From Chaetorhynchus papuensis (lineage: Eukaryota; Chordata; Aves; Passeriformes; Rhipiduridae): 64,000 bases of DNA. Position 1 is the first letter of the stretch. Every line of letters starts with the position of its first letter. The stretch covers positions 62,001 to 126,000 of the forward strand of contig VWYX01001129.1 in the NCBI GenBank assembly GCA_013396525.1, in the 5' to 3' direction. The notes under the pieces were generated by a model. It had not been told where the DNA came from. It saw nothing but the letters and a program-made list of their open reading frames with translations, and searched no databases. Positions 14,101 through 26,800 of the stretch are shown here, piece by piece. The position numbers and the translations under genes are program-made.

Positions 14101-17100
14101 GCTACAATATAGATGTTTACACATGAAGTTCAAAACCTGTAACTTCACCAGGTCTGTAGAAGCTCTGTTCTTTCCCAAGTACTCCGAAGCAACTCAGATC
14201 ACTTCCTCATCTCAGTTTCTCAGTCAGACCATACTGCTGCCAGGTCTCTACACACTGTTATCTATCCACTGGTCAGTAGTTTGAATGATTATTTTAGAAC
14301 CTGTTTCACTGTACAGCTTCCGCCCATTTTCTAATTTCCATAGCAAATTTTTGTTCAGTGACCCACATGCCATCTAGTTTGAGTGGGAAGTTAAGGTACC
14401 TTTTATAAATACTAATAAAGCAATGAAAATTAACGAACCATAAAATACAGGAAATTAACTCCTCATCACATCATCTAGCTACCCACCTAAATGAGTTTAA
14501 AATACCAGCTTCAAGCAGTCTGATATTCTAGGGACACCCAGTTGCCACTTCATTTATAGTCGGTTTCCTTAGCAACACTATAATCCATCTGGCTGCAGAA
14601 AGCTTAATTCTCAAACCATATCCTCCCATACACCGGAAATAGGCTCAAAACCATTTATATTTTAAACAGCATACAGTCATCGTGATTACTGAGCGTATAA
14701 ATGAATCTGGAAAGGCAATAACGTCCTTAAAACACACGCAAACTCTCACTGCTCTACTTCGAAAAACTGGTTCCCATACTGAGAATTTCCACCAAGAGTT
14801 TCAGAAATGAAAACACTTCATCTTTCTTCCACCATGCCCAGCTGAAGAGGCCTCCAGAACTGCACACGGTCCATCAGTTCTCTTAAGATTTTTCTAAGAG
14901 AAGTAATTTGCAAGACCTAGGATGCAATGCCATTAATGGCAGCCAAAAAAACCCTGATGAAAGTTGGTCACATTACAAAGTAGAGCTATTTGTCTTAAAA
15001 ATACTTACTCTTCAACTTTTTTCATCTAAAACTATAAAGACCATCTATACAAACTAAACTAAAACTCCAGTCCACAACAGTAACTTTTAAACATTAAGAG
15101 TGTAAAAATCACAGGTTCAAATATTCAGGAAAGCCAGGTGAAGAACTAGAGGGTAACTACCAATTTCCCAATGAAACTGGATAACATCAGACCTTTTATC
15201 ACCAGGATGAATGGATACAACTTAAAATCACAGAATGCATCCATACACTGTTTTGCATGAATTCAGCAACTCCAACCTTGCAAAGGATATTCTACATATC
15301 TGCTTACGTAGCATAGAACCACCACTGCCTATAACTCAAAACTCATCAACAGCAAGCCAGTCTTTAATCCACAGAATAACTCTGGCATGCAATGAACCAT
15401 TTCGGTTCGGCCTAACTCTGTGTGACTCTGCTGCACAGTGGTGGCACCCAAGTTCACATTGCCTGACCTGCTGACAGCAACTGTGGAGAGATTTGAGCAG
15501 GCTGAGCAGTGAACTGGGTTGGCCTTTTGGCAATGTCTGGCAACTTTGGTAAGTGCTTATCAATACGAAGCCCCAGACCTTAGGGACGTCTGTTCCCTTA
15601 CCAGCATCTTGTTTTACACACACCACCCCCCTCCTTATTTTCTTCCTGCTAGGGCTAGGACTGATCTCACCTAATTTCAACACAGCTTTGAGGTAACCAC
15701 ATAAGCTTACTCAGCAGTGAGGCAGAACATGCATTTCTGCAAAGTGAATTCACCTAAATAATTTCAAGTACCTATTCTATTTCTCTTGTTTCCTAACAGT
15801 ACTGTATATGAACACCTCTAGGTATCTACAATGGTCTGCATACGTCTGCCTGAAAATCTGACTCATGCTTCAATGGAAGAGCTACATAATGCTTAATAGA
15901 TACATTCCACAGTTCTGTAGTTTCAGCAAACTACAGAAATTGCCCTGTCAACAGCTGACACCAGCCTCCCCAAGAAGTGATTCACCAGGGCCCCCCTTCC
16001 TGGAGTTAGGGGGCTCCTCAGTGTGTTCTGGAGCTTGCCAGGATCCCATGGAACACCGTAACAGAATCAAAATAACCCATCTTTCCCATCATCTCAGAAG
16101 TGTGAAATCTTGGAAGATCACCAAAGTGACTGGTCTCTGACCTGATGCCTAATTCACACTCACACTGGCATCAAGAAACAAAGAATCTGATTATTTATTC
16201 AAATAGCTGCATAGCCAAGAACAGAGATAGACTTTGCAAACAGTGCAAAAAACAGAGGGAATATTCCAGGGCTATTACATTTTCAGCCTTGCTGATAATA
16301 GCTTGAAGTGTATCACCATATTGTCAGTGTACCCTGAAGATGCTTTTTCAAGTCTATCATTTGTGGTGGCCTTCAAAACACACATTTAATCCAGGTTCAT
16401 TTGGATCTAGCAGTTTAACAGCGTAAGTGCTATTACCTGGCATTTCATGTTTTGATTTGATATCTCCAGAAAAGATGAATGCAGCTGGAAATTGCCTTCT
16501 TATCAAAATGAAGGGAATAGGTTGGGAAAACACTCCTAACTTCAGTCAGCAAATGCACTCAACCCCATCCCTATCCTCCTAATAAATGCAATGGAAATTT
16601 CTGACAGCAGACGCAGATGTCCCAATGTCAGTAATGCATAGTACAACTTCTCCCTGTTAGAAATACTCTCAACACGCCTTTATGAGTCATTATTAAATAT
16701 TGCCAAATTTTTCTTAAATGTCACCTCCTTATCATAAGTGACACACTCGGAGCTTGAGCAGACATGCTGAATGAATTCAGTCGTGTAAAGGATGGAATTA
16801 GCTTTTCTCAGCTCTACCAACTCACGAAACTTCAAACCAGAAATAAGGCATGTGGTGGGAGGCCTCACTGCATGTCAGTTGATTTTGCTTCAAAAATAAA
16901 GAGGTAGTTCCTTTCCAGGCCACATAATTTTTCCAGAGTACTCAATGCAAGCATATGAAGGTCTGGGGTGCTACTGGGCACGTGTGCACTGTTGAGAGAC
17001 CGGAAGCACGGATACAGCACACACATTTCTTCAACGTTTCATAATGTGTCTTTGGCTAGACGTGGGAATTTTGGATTTTTGTCTGGAGACTTACTTTGGT

Positions 17101-18300
17101 TCTTAAAGCCATTTTGGACAAAGCACTGGAAATTTAGATATAAATACAATTTATAATCATTATCTGCACTTTGGAGTTTGTACATGCAAAAGCATATACA
17201 CATACAGTTAGTAGTATCAAAATATCATGGGTATATTATGTTCAATGCTTTTAAACACATCCACAAGTCTCATCTAAGACTCAAGAAAACAGTCTAGAGA
17301 AAATTCAGAAGTGACAACTGACAGAAGAGTCAAAATCAAAATGATCAAGTAATAAAAGGCTTGTTGGAGTATTATCTACTGAAAGTAAGAACTTAATCAA
17401 CATACATAATGTGTTTTCAAATTACCTTTCAAGTCTTTGGCAAAAAGAAAGTCATCTCTATTTTTCACAAGGTATCAGTCTCTTTCTATCATTACACACA
17501 ATGAACCTTGTACAATCCTTTGAAAGGGATAATTTTATGAATTACACTACTGATGTGGAAAACTTGTAGCAATAACCACTTCTAAGCAGTATCAGGTTTT
17601 GAAGTTCTAAGACAGATTTAGAAACATGGGATTATTATTTTACAATTTGTATTAAAAACACGTGCTTTTTCTTCTGCTTTGCTGCACAGTTTTCCTCTTG
17701 TGCTCAACACAATCAAAACAGAACACCTCTTGTTTGTGAAATTTTTCCTATCACTTTTTTGTGCCCCTGCCCCATCACTTTTTTGCCTTTTAAAAGGGAA
17801 GATAACTTGCACAAGACAGCAGGGTAATGAAGACCATTTAACTTTTCCTGAGGAACTGAGATACAGAGATGAACATCACCATAAAAGAAACATGCACTGA
17901 AGTTAATCATTAAGCACTCAGAATAGGCTGCAAGTAAGACATGTGATCATATATGGAGCAATGACAAGAAAACAAAGGACTGGAAAAGTGCTCACTAAGG
18001 ATTAACCTTGCCTAAATGTAGCTGTCCTGAAAGCTGGATAGAACAGCTAAAAGAACATTGAGACTCTAATGATACAAAGCAGAGAGTCACTGAGCAAATA
18101 ATACAGCCATAGGTAGAATAAACTACTTTCTGAACAGGCTTATTTTTCTCTCCACTGACTGTCCCTGAAAGGCTAGTTGAGACTAGCCCAGTGTCAGTGT
18201 AGCAGTCCGCAGATCATTTCTAACAGATCCCACAAAAGTAGCCTGTAGTCAGTGAGTTTAAATTTGCTATGTGGGGGGGGTCCATACACCTAACAAGGTG

Positions 18301-18319
18301 GGAAAAAAAAAAAAAAAAT
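18301..18319. repeat. Poly(A) run
   Basis: GGG followed by an uninterrupted run of about 16 A. A short G run (GGGGGGGG at about 18273) lies just upstream. Simple sequence; no LINE tail structure was recognised at its 5' side. Confidence 0.8.
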
Positions 18320-18772
18320 CACAGGATAACATAGCTGGCTTTCGGAAGCCCAGCTTGAAGACTTAGATTTACCTCCTAAACCACCAGCATCTATTCACTA
18401 CACACAATGAGGCAGTCACCTGATGGAAAATACAATGCATGATCATGTGTGAGAAAGGAGAAATTTCAAACATCTAATCTGTTTCAAAAAGCAAGGCTAG
18501 AAGAAGACTTTTATTTTGCCTCCATAAACAAAAAAGCAATTCAACTGATTTGATCAGCCTGTTATTGAATAAAGTGTGCAACCATGGCTGGAACAGAGTT
18601 GTTTTTTATGTGCTTGGCAAAAGTTATCTATATTCCTAGCAGAAAGTGTGTTATTAAGCATCAGAAAAATATCTGTTGCTTTTAAGAGCTCAAGAACCTC
18701 CTTCTTCTTGGAGGTGCACAGCAAAGGACAAGGACAATGGACACAAAAGCTACAGTATGGTAATTTCAATTA

Positions 18773-18988
18773 GGCCTTAGGAAAAAAACTTCACAGTCAC
18801 AGTGGTCAAGCACTGGAACGGGTTACTCACAGAGGCTGTGGAATCGCCATCCTTCGTGATATTCAAAACTCAAGTGGACATGACCCTGAGCAATCTCATC
18901 TTTCAACCAGACTCAGCACTGAGCAGAGTGGTGGCCTATGTAACCTCCTGAGGTCCCTTCTAATCTTAATTATTCTGTAGTTCTGTGC
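18773..18988 (+). mobile_element. CR1 LINE fragment, 3' end, plus strand
   Basis: Matches the CR1 3' region in sense orientation: a GGAAAAAAACTTCAC block, GGTCAAGCACTGGAACGGGT, CAGAGGCTGTGGAATC, CCATCCTTCGTGATATTC, GAGGTCCCTTCTAATC, then the terminal ATTCTGTAGTTCTGTG repeat. 5'-truncated. It lies in the presumed GPR63 intron, opposite in orientation to the two CR1 copies nearer the coding exon. Confidence 0.9.
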
Positions 18989-20410
18989 CCCAGCCTCAGT
19001 TCACTTAGGTTATAACAGCATTACTTCCTCACTACAGCCTGTAAAATCCAAGCACTGGATCTGAAAGCCAGTTTCCCCTTTGCTTTCTAGACCTGATCTG
19101 CTTGGCCAGCTGACCTGACCCATGCAACTACAGGGCTGCACACTAGATTAGGATAAAATATTCTAACTGGCCAAATGAAGTGACTAGCAACTACAAATTA
19201 CATATTAAATCAACAGAGAAAAGGATGTGGCAGAAAAATGTAGAAAGTAGCTGGGCAATAAGGTAGCCCAGAAAGAAACAGGTAAGTAGAATACTGCAGG
19301 GAAAACAACAGTAAAGTCGCCAAAGAGCATCGCCTCGTGGCCAACAGAATGGAAACTGTACTTCAAAGTTTCACCATCCTCTTCAAGTCAGCCATGTTAT
19401 ATTACATAAAAATTAGGAGGTAATGTGGGTTATTTCAGCACACTTTATACATCTGCTATATCTCCCTTCATGGCCAATCTACCTATGGATCACGACCACT
19501 ACACTTTAGACAGTTACAACCTGAGTTGGCATTTAGAGGTTCTCATTCTGCTAACGACATCAGAAATGATCAAAGATACCCTGGGAAAAAATACACCTTT
19601 TGCTTCTATTTCTTTTAGGCGTAAAAAAAAAGCACTGGGAAAATTACACACCCACAAACTATGTTGAAAAATTAAGGTTCGAAAGTCAAGCTCTGAAGAC
19701 TTGAGAAGTAGCAGTTAAACCCTGTGACATTGGCTTTAACTACATGACTAAATACTACCTCTCCACAGAGAATCCATCTCTGGATTCCTTCAGAAGGTGC
19801 ACTGCTCATCAAGTGTTCAAAACCTTGCTTTCTCCACAATTATTGTATGACACCATGTCATACTTAATCAACACAATTCAAGCCTTGTTTTAGTAACTCC
19901 AAGGAGGAGAAAATCCAGGATGAGATGCAAAAGTCATAAACAGTCACTAATTTTGGTTGCCTGATTTGAGATGCAAAGTGTTCTGAAAAAAACTGGGTCC
20001 TAGATAGTATAAAGCACAGTTCCCAAAGGCCACATCACCACTACTTAAAAGCTTTAAATTTCCAAACACTTCTGTGCTTATGTGGTCTTGATAATATTCT
20101 TTTAAACACAGCTTGTGTATAATAAACATCTAGATTGAGGTAAATTAGGTTACAGTTATGCAAGGGATTTCTCAAAGTGCCATTCAAACCAGTGGGACTC
20201 CTCAGACACCTCCAACACGCGTTTAAGTGTAAATACACCTTACCAAACCACTCCTTTTACACAGGCAGAGGAAAATAAAAAAAGGATAGCTCACCTTTCT
20301 CTTAAACTACACATAGCAATAACTCAATATTAAGAACTGTATTTTATGAGGTTTCATTCAAATGAAATCAACAGGAATTTCACTGAGCCAAGCTGCCTGT
20401 TCGGGAAAGT

Positions 20411-20441
20411 ACTTTAGAGCATTAACCCTATGCTCTAAAGT
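20411..20441. repeat. Inverted repeat, 12-bp perfect arms, 7-nt loop
   Basis: Arms ACTTTAGAGCAT (20411-20422) and ATGCTCTAAAGT (20430-20441) are perfect reverse complements around the loop TAACCCT. Located in the presumed GPR63 intron. No T-run follows directly and the arms are too short for a microRNA precursor. Confidence 0.85.
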
Positions 20442-22811
20442 CACGTAAGTCCCATCACACACTTCAGGTTTATCTAAATATCTAAGTATTATCCCTCAGC
20501 GGGAAATGAGATGGTTAAACAATTTTCCTATTCAAGTTCAAACTGTGCTACTAGCTAGGATAGCAAAATAAAGGTTGCCAGCAAATTACAGAGATAAAAA
20601 GTACACCATTCTATTAAAGTATTTTATATGTCTGTGAGAGGGAGCACAACCTGACAATTTTTGATCTGAGACTCTACTTCTGGATACTACAAGTAGGATT
20701 CCTTAGATAATAGTTACACTTCCTCTTGCCTCACTCTCCTAATTTTTAACAACTAAGTCTGACATCCTTTAGAGCATTAAAAAAAAACCCCAAACCCAAC
20801 TTGCTACCTGTAAGAAAATAATTATGGAAGTTCCATGTGACTGCAGGCCATGGATGGTCACATCTAGCCATCAGGACTGCTTATGGACATGCACTGCCCT
20901 GGGAGCACATTCCCAGGCAACCAGAAGAAGTCACATAAGCCTTTTCCTGATTTTCTTTACCTCTCCCTTATGGGCAAGTGGGAAAACCACCAAGCCTTCA
21001 CCTATTCTCTCTTCACATACATGCACAAGCAGAGAAAAAAGGAAGAAAGCAGCCCCGGCACTTCTAGGCAGCTGAGTATGAAACGCAGCATTTAATAGTG
21101 CCAGAGATCCTCAGTGCAGGAAAATTAGAACACTACAATTGAGTACAGAGTTAAGGGAGGCTACCTGCAGGTAAGACTACATTACAGATAAACTATATCC
21201 ACACCAGTAAACCAAGCAATGCCAGGAATCATTCCCTGGACATGGAATTCACTGTCACACAGACTGCTGAGCTGCCACACACCAGCACAGCATCCTTCTA
21301 ATACAGGCCAGCTACAGGTCTCCCTTGCAAATTTCCTGTTCTGGAAGGACAGGAAAGAAGGAAGAGAGTTAAGCAGCATCGACAAGGGCTAACCCATAGC
21401 ACTTGGCTTCAGAACCAAAAAATGATCTTGGGTGCATTTAATTAACCACAGGGAAGTGATCACAGCCTCTCCAAGCTTAATCTGCTGTTATTCCTAGAGA
21501 AATATTTTAAAAGTGGCAAATGCAATGATGAAGCAGACAAGCAATGCCTGATCAGCAGCACCTGACAAAAGTCACCTACGCATTGTAGCACACAAGAAGA
21601 AAATTAGAAACTCATAGTGTTCATCTTGCCTTCTTCCTGTATCCTCTGAGTAGGCAGACGTTGCATATGAACTACTAATTCCCAGAGTCTCATTTATTTT
21701 CTCACTTTTAAAAAAAAGTTTTATACATTTAGAACACATTCTTACAGCAAGGCTACTCTCTAATAAAGAAGTAAGGTAGGACAGCTAAGAGACTGTACTT
21801 TTGAGTGCCGATCAATTGGCAGGAAATATTTCAAAGCAAAGTTATTTAAAAATTATTCTTCTTTTAATTACTAGTCATTACCAAATTTGCTTGTGCAGAC
21901 TAAGAATGTATTTACCAGTGAGTCTGTTTTGTTAGGCTGGAGCTACAGCAATGCTGGCAAATACATTTTCACAACAGATAACTGCAAAACCAACAAAAAC
22001 CCACATTTGACAACTGACAATACAAAGCTATTCTTTGTTACCCATCTTGAAACAAATCTCTCTGACATTTTTTTACATTTTCAGTTATCTAGAAATGGTC
22101 TATTTAAAACTGCCCTTTTCATAATCTGATGCCTCTGACGCCTTTGCTCTAATGTTAGAATGTGCAATATGTCCCACAGAAAATGCATTACACAAAACCC
22201 ATTTCCCACTGCTTAAGCATTCATTATCCATTTCAGTAAGGACAATCAATTTTGTTTAACTACCCTCTTGGGCACGGACCTAACTTTCCAGCCATGCCTA
22301 GCTCTGACCACTGAAAATTCCTATGTTACCTGTATCTTTCAGGTACAGTTCATCAGTAAATGAACTGTTTTCTTGGAAAAGTGTTTTTCCTGATTTCCAA
22401 GAAAAACTCTATCGTATGTTTTGCTATATATACCTTAAAAATATATTAAGCTGTACTGTATCACTTGACTTTTACAAATCAAGTGACGAAAACTATGTGG
22501 CACACCCAAATAAAAATTACATACACTTTTAAGAAGATGAAAAACAATCAAAACCAAGCGAGACGTTTCTATTTCTGTTTTCCAGGAGCGACACGCACAC
22601 ACCGTACCGACACCGGCAGGTTCAAGAGTTGAGCACAAGCAGCAGCCTGATGAGCAGGTGACAGCAAGCAGACAGCTCCCTCGTGCCTCTAAGCAGTGTC
22701 CCGGAGCGCCGGTCCCGGGGAGCCGGTGGGAGCCAGGCCACCTCTCGGGATGGAGCCCCGGCCGGAAGCGCGGCCCCCGCCCGCCGCCCCCGCGCCGGCC
22801 CCACCGCCACC

Positions 22812-22830
22812 GGAGGAGGAGGAGGAGGAA
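22812..22830. repeat. (GGA)n trinucleotide run in CpG island
   Basis: Six consecutive GGA units, ending in AGCC, on the plus strand. A second run of the same type is at 23351-23369. Both read as CCT repeats on the GPR63 sense strand. Confidence 0.85.
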
Positions 22831-23350
22831 GCCCCCCGCAGGCGGCTCCACGGGCCCCGGGACGCGGCCGAGCGCGCCCACCCGGCTCCGACAGCGCTGC
22901 CGCCTCCGCTCTGCCCCCGCTGCTCGCCGACGACCCCGCCGGGAGAAGGGCTGCCCGGCTGCCGCTGCCCACGCAGACTCCTCAGGGCACCGACCCCCGA
23001 GAAGTCCTGGCTCACGGGCACGGATCTCCGGGGCTGGAACGCCTTCCCGGTGGCGGGACCGCGGCCGGAGGAAGAGGCACAGCCGTGGGCGCTCCCCGCG
23101 GTCCCCAGCGCAACTCTCTCCCCGCTCCCGCCGCCCGTCCCGCCGCCCGCTCAGCCGGGCAGAGCAGCAGCCGGTCCCGGGGAGCTGCCGCGGCCGCGGC
23201 GCGACGCCGCCACTAGGCTCGCCTCACCTCACGGCGTGGCCGGAGCCCTGCGGAGCCCGGCGCAGCACAAGCCCGGCCTGAGTCCATCCCTCCGGGAAGT
23301 TTCCTGCCATCGCAGCGGCCGGGGAAAACAAAAGCTTCGGAGCCGGGAGC

Positions 23351-23369
23351 GGGAGGAGGAGGAGGAAGG
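23351..23369. repeat. (GGA)n trinucleotide run in CpG island
   Basis: GGGAGGAGGAGGAGGAAGG on the plus strand, the second such tract in the island. Confidence 0.85.
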
Positions 23370-23548
23370 GCAGCACAAGCAGAGAAGTGAGGGGCATTGC
23401 TCGCCCGCCGCGCCGCTGCCCTCGGCTGCCGACTCCCGCGGAGGGCAGCCCGCTCAGCACCGCCTCCCCATTTGCTTCGGCGGCGGCCCCGCTTCCCGGG
23501 CAGAGCCGCGGAACCGGCGGACCGAGGAGCCGGCAAGCGAGCCAGCGC

Positions 23549-23592
23549 CTCCTTCCCTTCCCTTCCCTCCGTCCGTCCCTGCCCGCCCTCCA
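23549..23592 (-). repeat. Pyrimidine tract; G-rich on the minus strand with six G-triplets
   Basis: The plus strand shows CCTTCCCTTCCCTTCCCTCC followed by GTCCGTCCCTGCCCGCCCTCC. On the minus strand this gives six GGG runs spaced 1, 2, 9, 2 and 2 nt apart, a likely quadruplex former (one loop of 9 nt exceeds the usual 1-7 rule). It lies in the presumed GPR63 promoter on the sense strand. Confidence 0.6.
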
Positions 23593-23899
23593 GCAGCGCT
23601 CCCCGCGCCGCCCGTCCCGCCCGCCGCCGCCGCAGAGCCGCCGAGCCCCGCCCGCGCCGCGGCTCCGCCTCCCGGGGGCGCGCGCACGCTCCGGCCGAGC
23701 GGCTCCCGCCGCCCCTGGTGGCCGTGGGCGCTTCCCGGCGGAGCGGCCGCGCCACCCCCGTGGCCCGCTCCCGCGGGCGGCGCAGGCTGAGCTCGGCAGA
23801 TCCGCAACGTCCCCGCTGTGTCATTTCTCACCACACAGCGCCGAGCAGGCTGTTCTTGTAAAGTTGGAGGCGTCTGCTTAAAAATCCAGGTAAAAGATG

Positions 23900-26800
23900 C
23901 TGAAGAGCAGAATTAAAGAATGCAAAGGAGCGCCAAGCCTCCTGCCAGGCAGGGACATAAATATGGTATGCTCTCGGTACTGCAGTCCTTGTGTACATAA
24001 AGGGAAAATTAATATATCTCTAAGAGTCACTTTGTTATATAGAGTTGTGCCAGCTGATTTTTAAGGACTAAGACAAATCTTTGTGTCGCCTCACTGCCTA
24101 CACAGCTAACTTTGTAAGGAGGATCTTCCAAATAGGATATAGTTGCAATGCTAAGGTTACATAGTTTGTGGCATTGGCAGCTATATCGCTTCCAAACTGG
24201 GATAAGGTGACTACTGATGCTGAGAAGTGCAAAGCCATAGATCATAATTTCAGGCCAAAGTCTACATGGTTCAGGGTAGCTAATGCAGTTTTAAGTAATT
24301 GTTTTAATATATAAGTATGTATTATTCCCAAGACTCACTATATCGTATTAAATGGCTATAAAAGGATGTAAACTGATATGAAAACTGCATTGTCTTGCAA
24401 AGCTTGGTGTCTGAAGGAAGAGTCTTTCACTATTCCTATTCAAAGTGCGTTTACCTGATTGCCAGCTAACAAGTCTCTCTCTACATCAGATCACAACTGT
24501 GCAAAGTGAACTCAGACCATCAAAGAAGAGAGTAAGGAAGCTTCTCATTCTCCCAAATGGATCTCTTAAGCCTACAGTTGATGGGATGCCAACAGAATGC
24601 TAGCAGCTACATCCAATCAAAGCACTGATACTGCTTTGATTTTTGAGAAGTTCAACTCTTGATTGAGTTCGGCAGGCCTGCACCCAGAAGGCTATGGCTG
24701 GGAACTGCAAGGCAGATACAGAGAAAAATCAATTCTTCCTGTCTGCTTTACAAAATTCTTGACTGGGTAAAATTCTTTCTTTATTCTTAAATTTTCTTTT
24801 ACAAGTGGGTGTGAGCACTATTTTTTGGTTGCAATTTCCCGTCAAAGTTAAGCTCGGTTCTCATCACTGTTAAGTTCTGCTGCTCATTTTGAATGCAAAA
24901 GAAAAGACCTAAAAGAATGTGTGGGCTTTGTTTTTTGGGATGCTCTGAACTCCTCCCATCTGAAATAGGCACAACCAACCAGCCTCACAGGGAGCTTCTG
25001 ATTCGTTTTGCTGTGGTTGAATAAAGTATTTAAAAGGTTTTTCTAGCATATGGGAGACATGATATATTGATTCAATTTGAAAATCCTCAGATATTATCAC
25101 TGCACTCCATGTTGTGGAAGAGACAACAACATGTTTTAAAATTATCCTTTAGTGGTTTGAGTAATTAAATCTAACAATGTTTGGTTCTTACTTGTTTGCC
25201 AAAGCAAAGAACTACATATAGCAATGGATACAAGAAATTGCTTAAGTCTTAATTTGCCTAATTGTACTCAGTGGGTTTGTGTAAATGTCCGTTGGTTTTA
25301 CATATGAGCTTCACATCTTCTTTGTTTTGGAAAGGAGCTTTAGGAAAGTATTCAAAGAGCTTAATTGGAAAAGCGAAACTAAAGAAGAAAAGAATCTGCT
25401 TTCTAGGTGAGGTTGCCAGTGAGGACTCCAGATTTGAGAAAGATTTGGGGATGGTGATCTGTTGGAAATACATGGCTGGGGTAAAGACTCTGCTAAGCAA
25501 GATTGCTCTGTAGGGAATTTACTGGGTCTGGGGTTTGGTCTGTGTGGTTTTGGTGTTTTTTTGTTACCCCTGTACTAAGTACAGTAATCCAGTTGTGTCT
25601 GGACAGTGTATTGAGGATCACTGTCTTACCAAAAAAAAAAAAAAGAAAAGAAATTATAAGATTCTCTCATGTCTTTCTGAAACTGCCTTTCATGGCTTGT
25701 GACCTTTTCCCCCTTGATGTTCAGTGCTGCTTTGGGAAATCAAAATAGGTATTGAGGCAACAACTGTGAACCATAGCAAGTCATAGTCATACATATTTGT
25801 GTCTGGCCAGATTCAGAGAAAATTGAGAAACTTATCTGAATTCACTGCTGTAAAAAGGTTAACCTTATAATAGTTGCCCTAGGACAAGCTTGAAGATAAA
25901 GCCATTTAATTTTAATGAATAACTTAAAATACAAAGGGCTAGTTATTCTAACTGTTCCTTGGGCGGAAGCAAAAAGGTTTTATTGAAAAAAGATTGTAGA
26001 AAAGCTTAGTCATTCAGACCCAAAGAAGCAGGAAAAAACAGGTCTTGCATGGGAAGGAGTTAGGAGAAAATTCTGTTGTACAAATGAGGATCCTCTGAAT
26101 TACCTCATCCCAGAAGAAGGTTCCACAAGGAGACTGAACTTAATTAGCAATCATGAACTATGCTTTTCCTTTTCTTTTTTTTTGTTTTGTTTTGTTTGTT
26201 TTGTTTTGTTTTGTTTTCCCCCATAACTCCCCCCTCTCTTGCAGTAGCAGTAATGTCTGTGCCTCTCCCTGTGATGTGGCATGGAACAGCAGTGCTGAAT
26301 GCAGCACTGGCCTTTTCTGTTTCGTTTACCAGGGAGGGGTTGGACAACAACTTGCTGATGGCTGTTGTGCTTTACTGCTCCAAACAGAGCTGTCTGGTAA
26401 GGTAGAATTGATCTAACTAATGCCTCAGTGCAGAAAGGCCTTGGAGGTGGAGTGTCTCTGTCTACTATTCTAATAGTGGAGACAGATCTCATTAATTCCT
26501 GATGTATACTTAAGGCAGGCAATCTTCGTTGACTACAGTGTTTGTTAGCCTTTTCCAGACTCCTTGGTCATTTTCCTAAAGCAATGACTCATTACGCCAT
26601 CACTGCACTGATTACATTAAATTGTTATTATTATTACAATGAAAGTAACATCATGTTTATGTTAATTCACTTCATGCACAACTGTCAGAATTCTTGAAAC
26701 AGTCCTTAATTGAAAGAAACCTACACGAGCATTTTGGCATTATTTAGACTCTTTCTGATTATGCTTTTCGATATTGTGTGTAAAAACTTGGAGCAAATGA

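Larger units (their letters stand above)
566..22600 (-). other. Presumed GPR63 5'UTR intron; no other gene recognised
   Basis: This 22-kb stretch lies between the GPR63 coding-exon acceptor and the CpG island likely to hold its promoter. It is AT-rich. ORFs are short and none resembles a known protein. Recognisable content is three CR1 fragments (about 1385, 4113 and 18773), homopolymer runs, a 20-bp palindrome at 11082 and a hairpin at 20411. Extra alternative 5'UTR exons may exist but cannot be placed from sequence alone. The intron assignment is inference from the acceptor and CpG island, not from a seen transcript. Confidence 0.5.
22640..23880. promoter_or_regulatory. GPR63: CpG island, probable GPR63 promoter and first non-coding exon
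   Basis: A sharp switch from AT-rich DNA to about 1.2 kb of GC-rich, CpG-dense sequence with GC-box-like CCCGCCC motifs and no TATA box near an obvious start. GPR63 lies downstream on the minus strand and needs an upstream non-coding exon (acceptor at 566-568), so this island is the natural candidate. A plausible minus-strand donor, GAG|GTGAGG, has its last exon base at 23228. Long ORFs here, up to 364 codons on the plus strand, are rich in P, R, A and G and look like the usual stop-poor reading of GC-rich DNA. The island could also fire a divergent plus-strand RNA. The assignment to GPR63 is inferred. Confidence 0.65.

Noticed and set aside
22696..23790. 364-codon plus-strand ORF in the first CpG island
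   Set aside because: Pro/Arg/Ala/Gly/Ser-rich in every overlapping frame on both strands, with no domain or splice pattern. GC-rich islands are poor in stop codons, so long frames are expected.
26153..26522. Overlapping ORFs of 68-123 codons on both strands
   Set aside because: Partly read through the TTTTG microsatellite; no recognisable domain.
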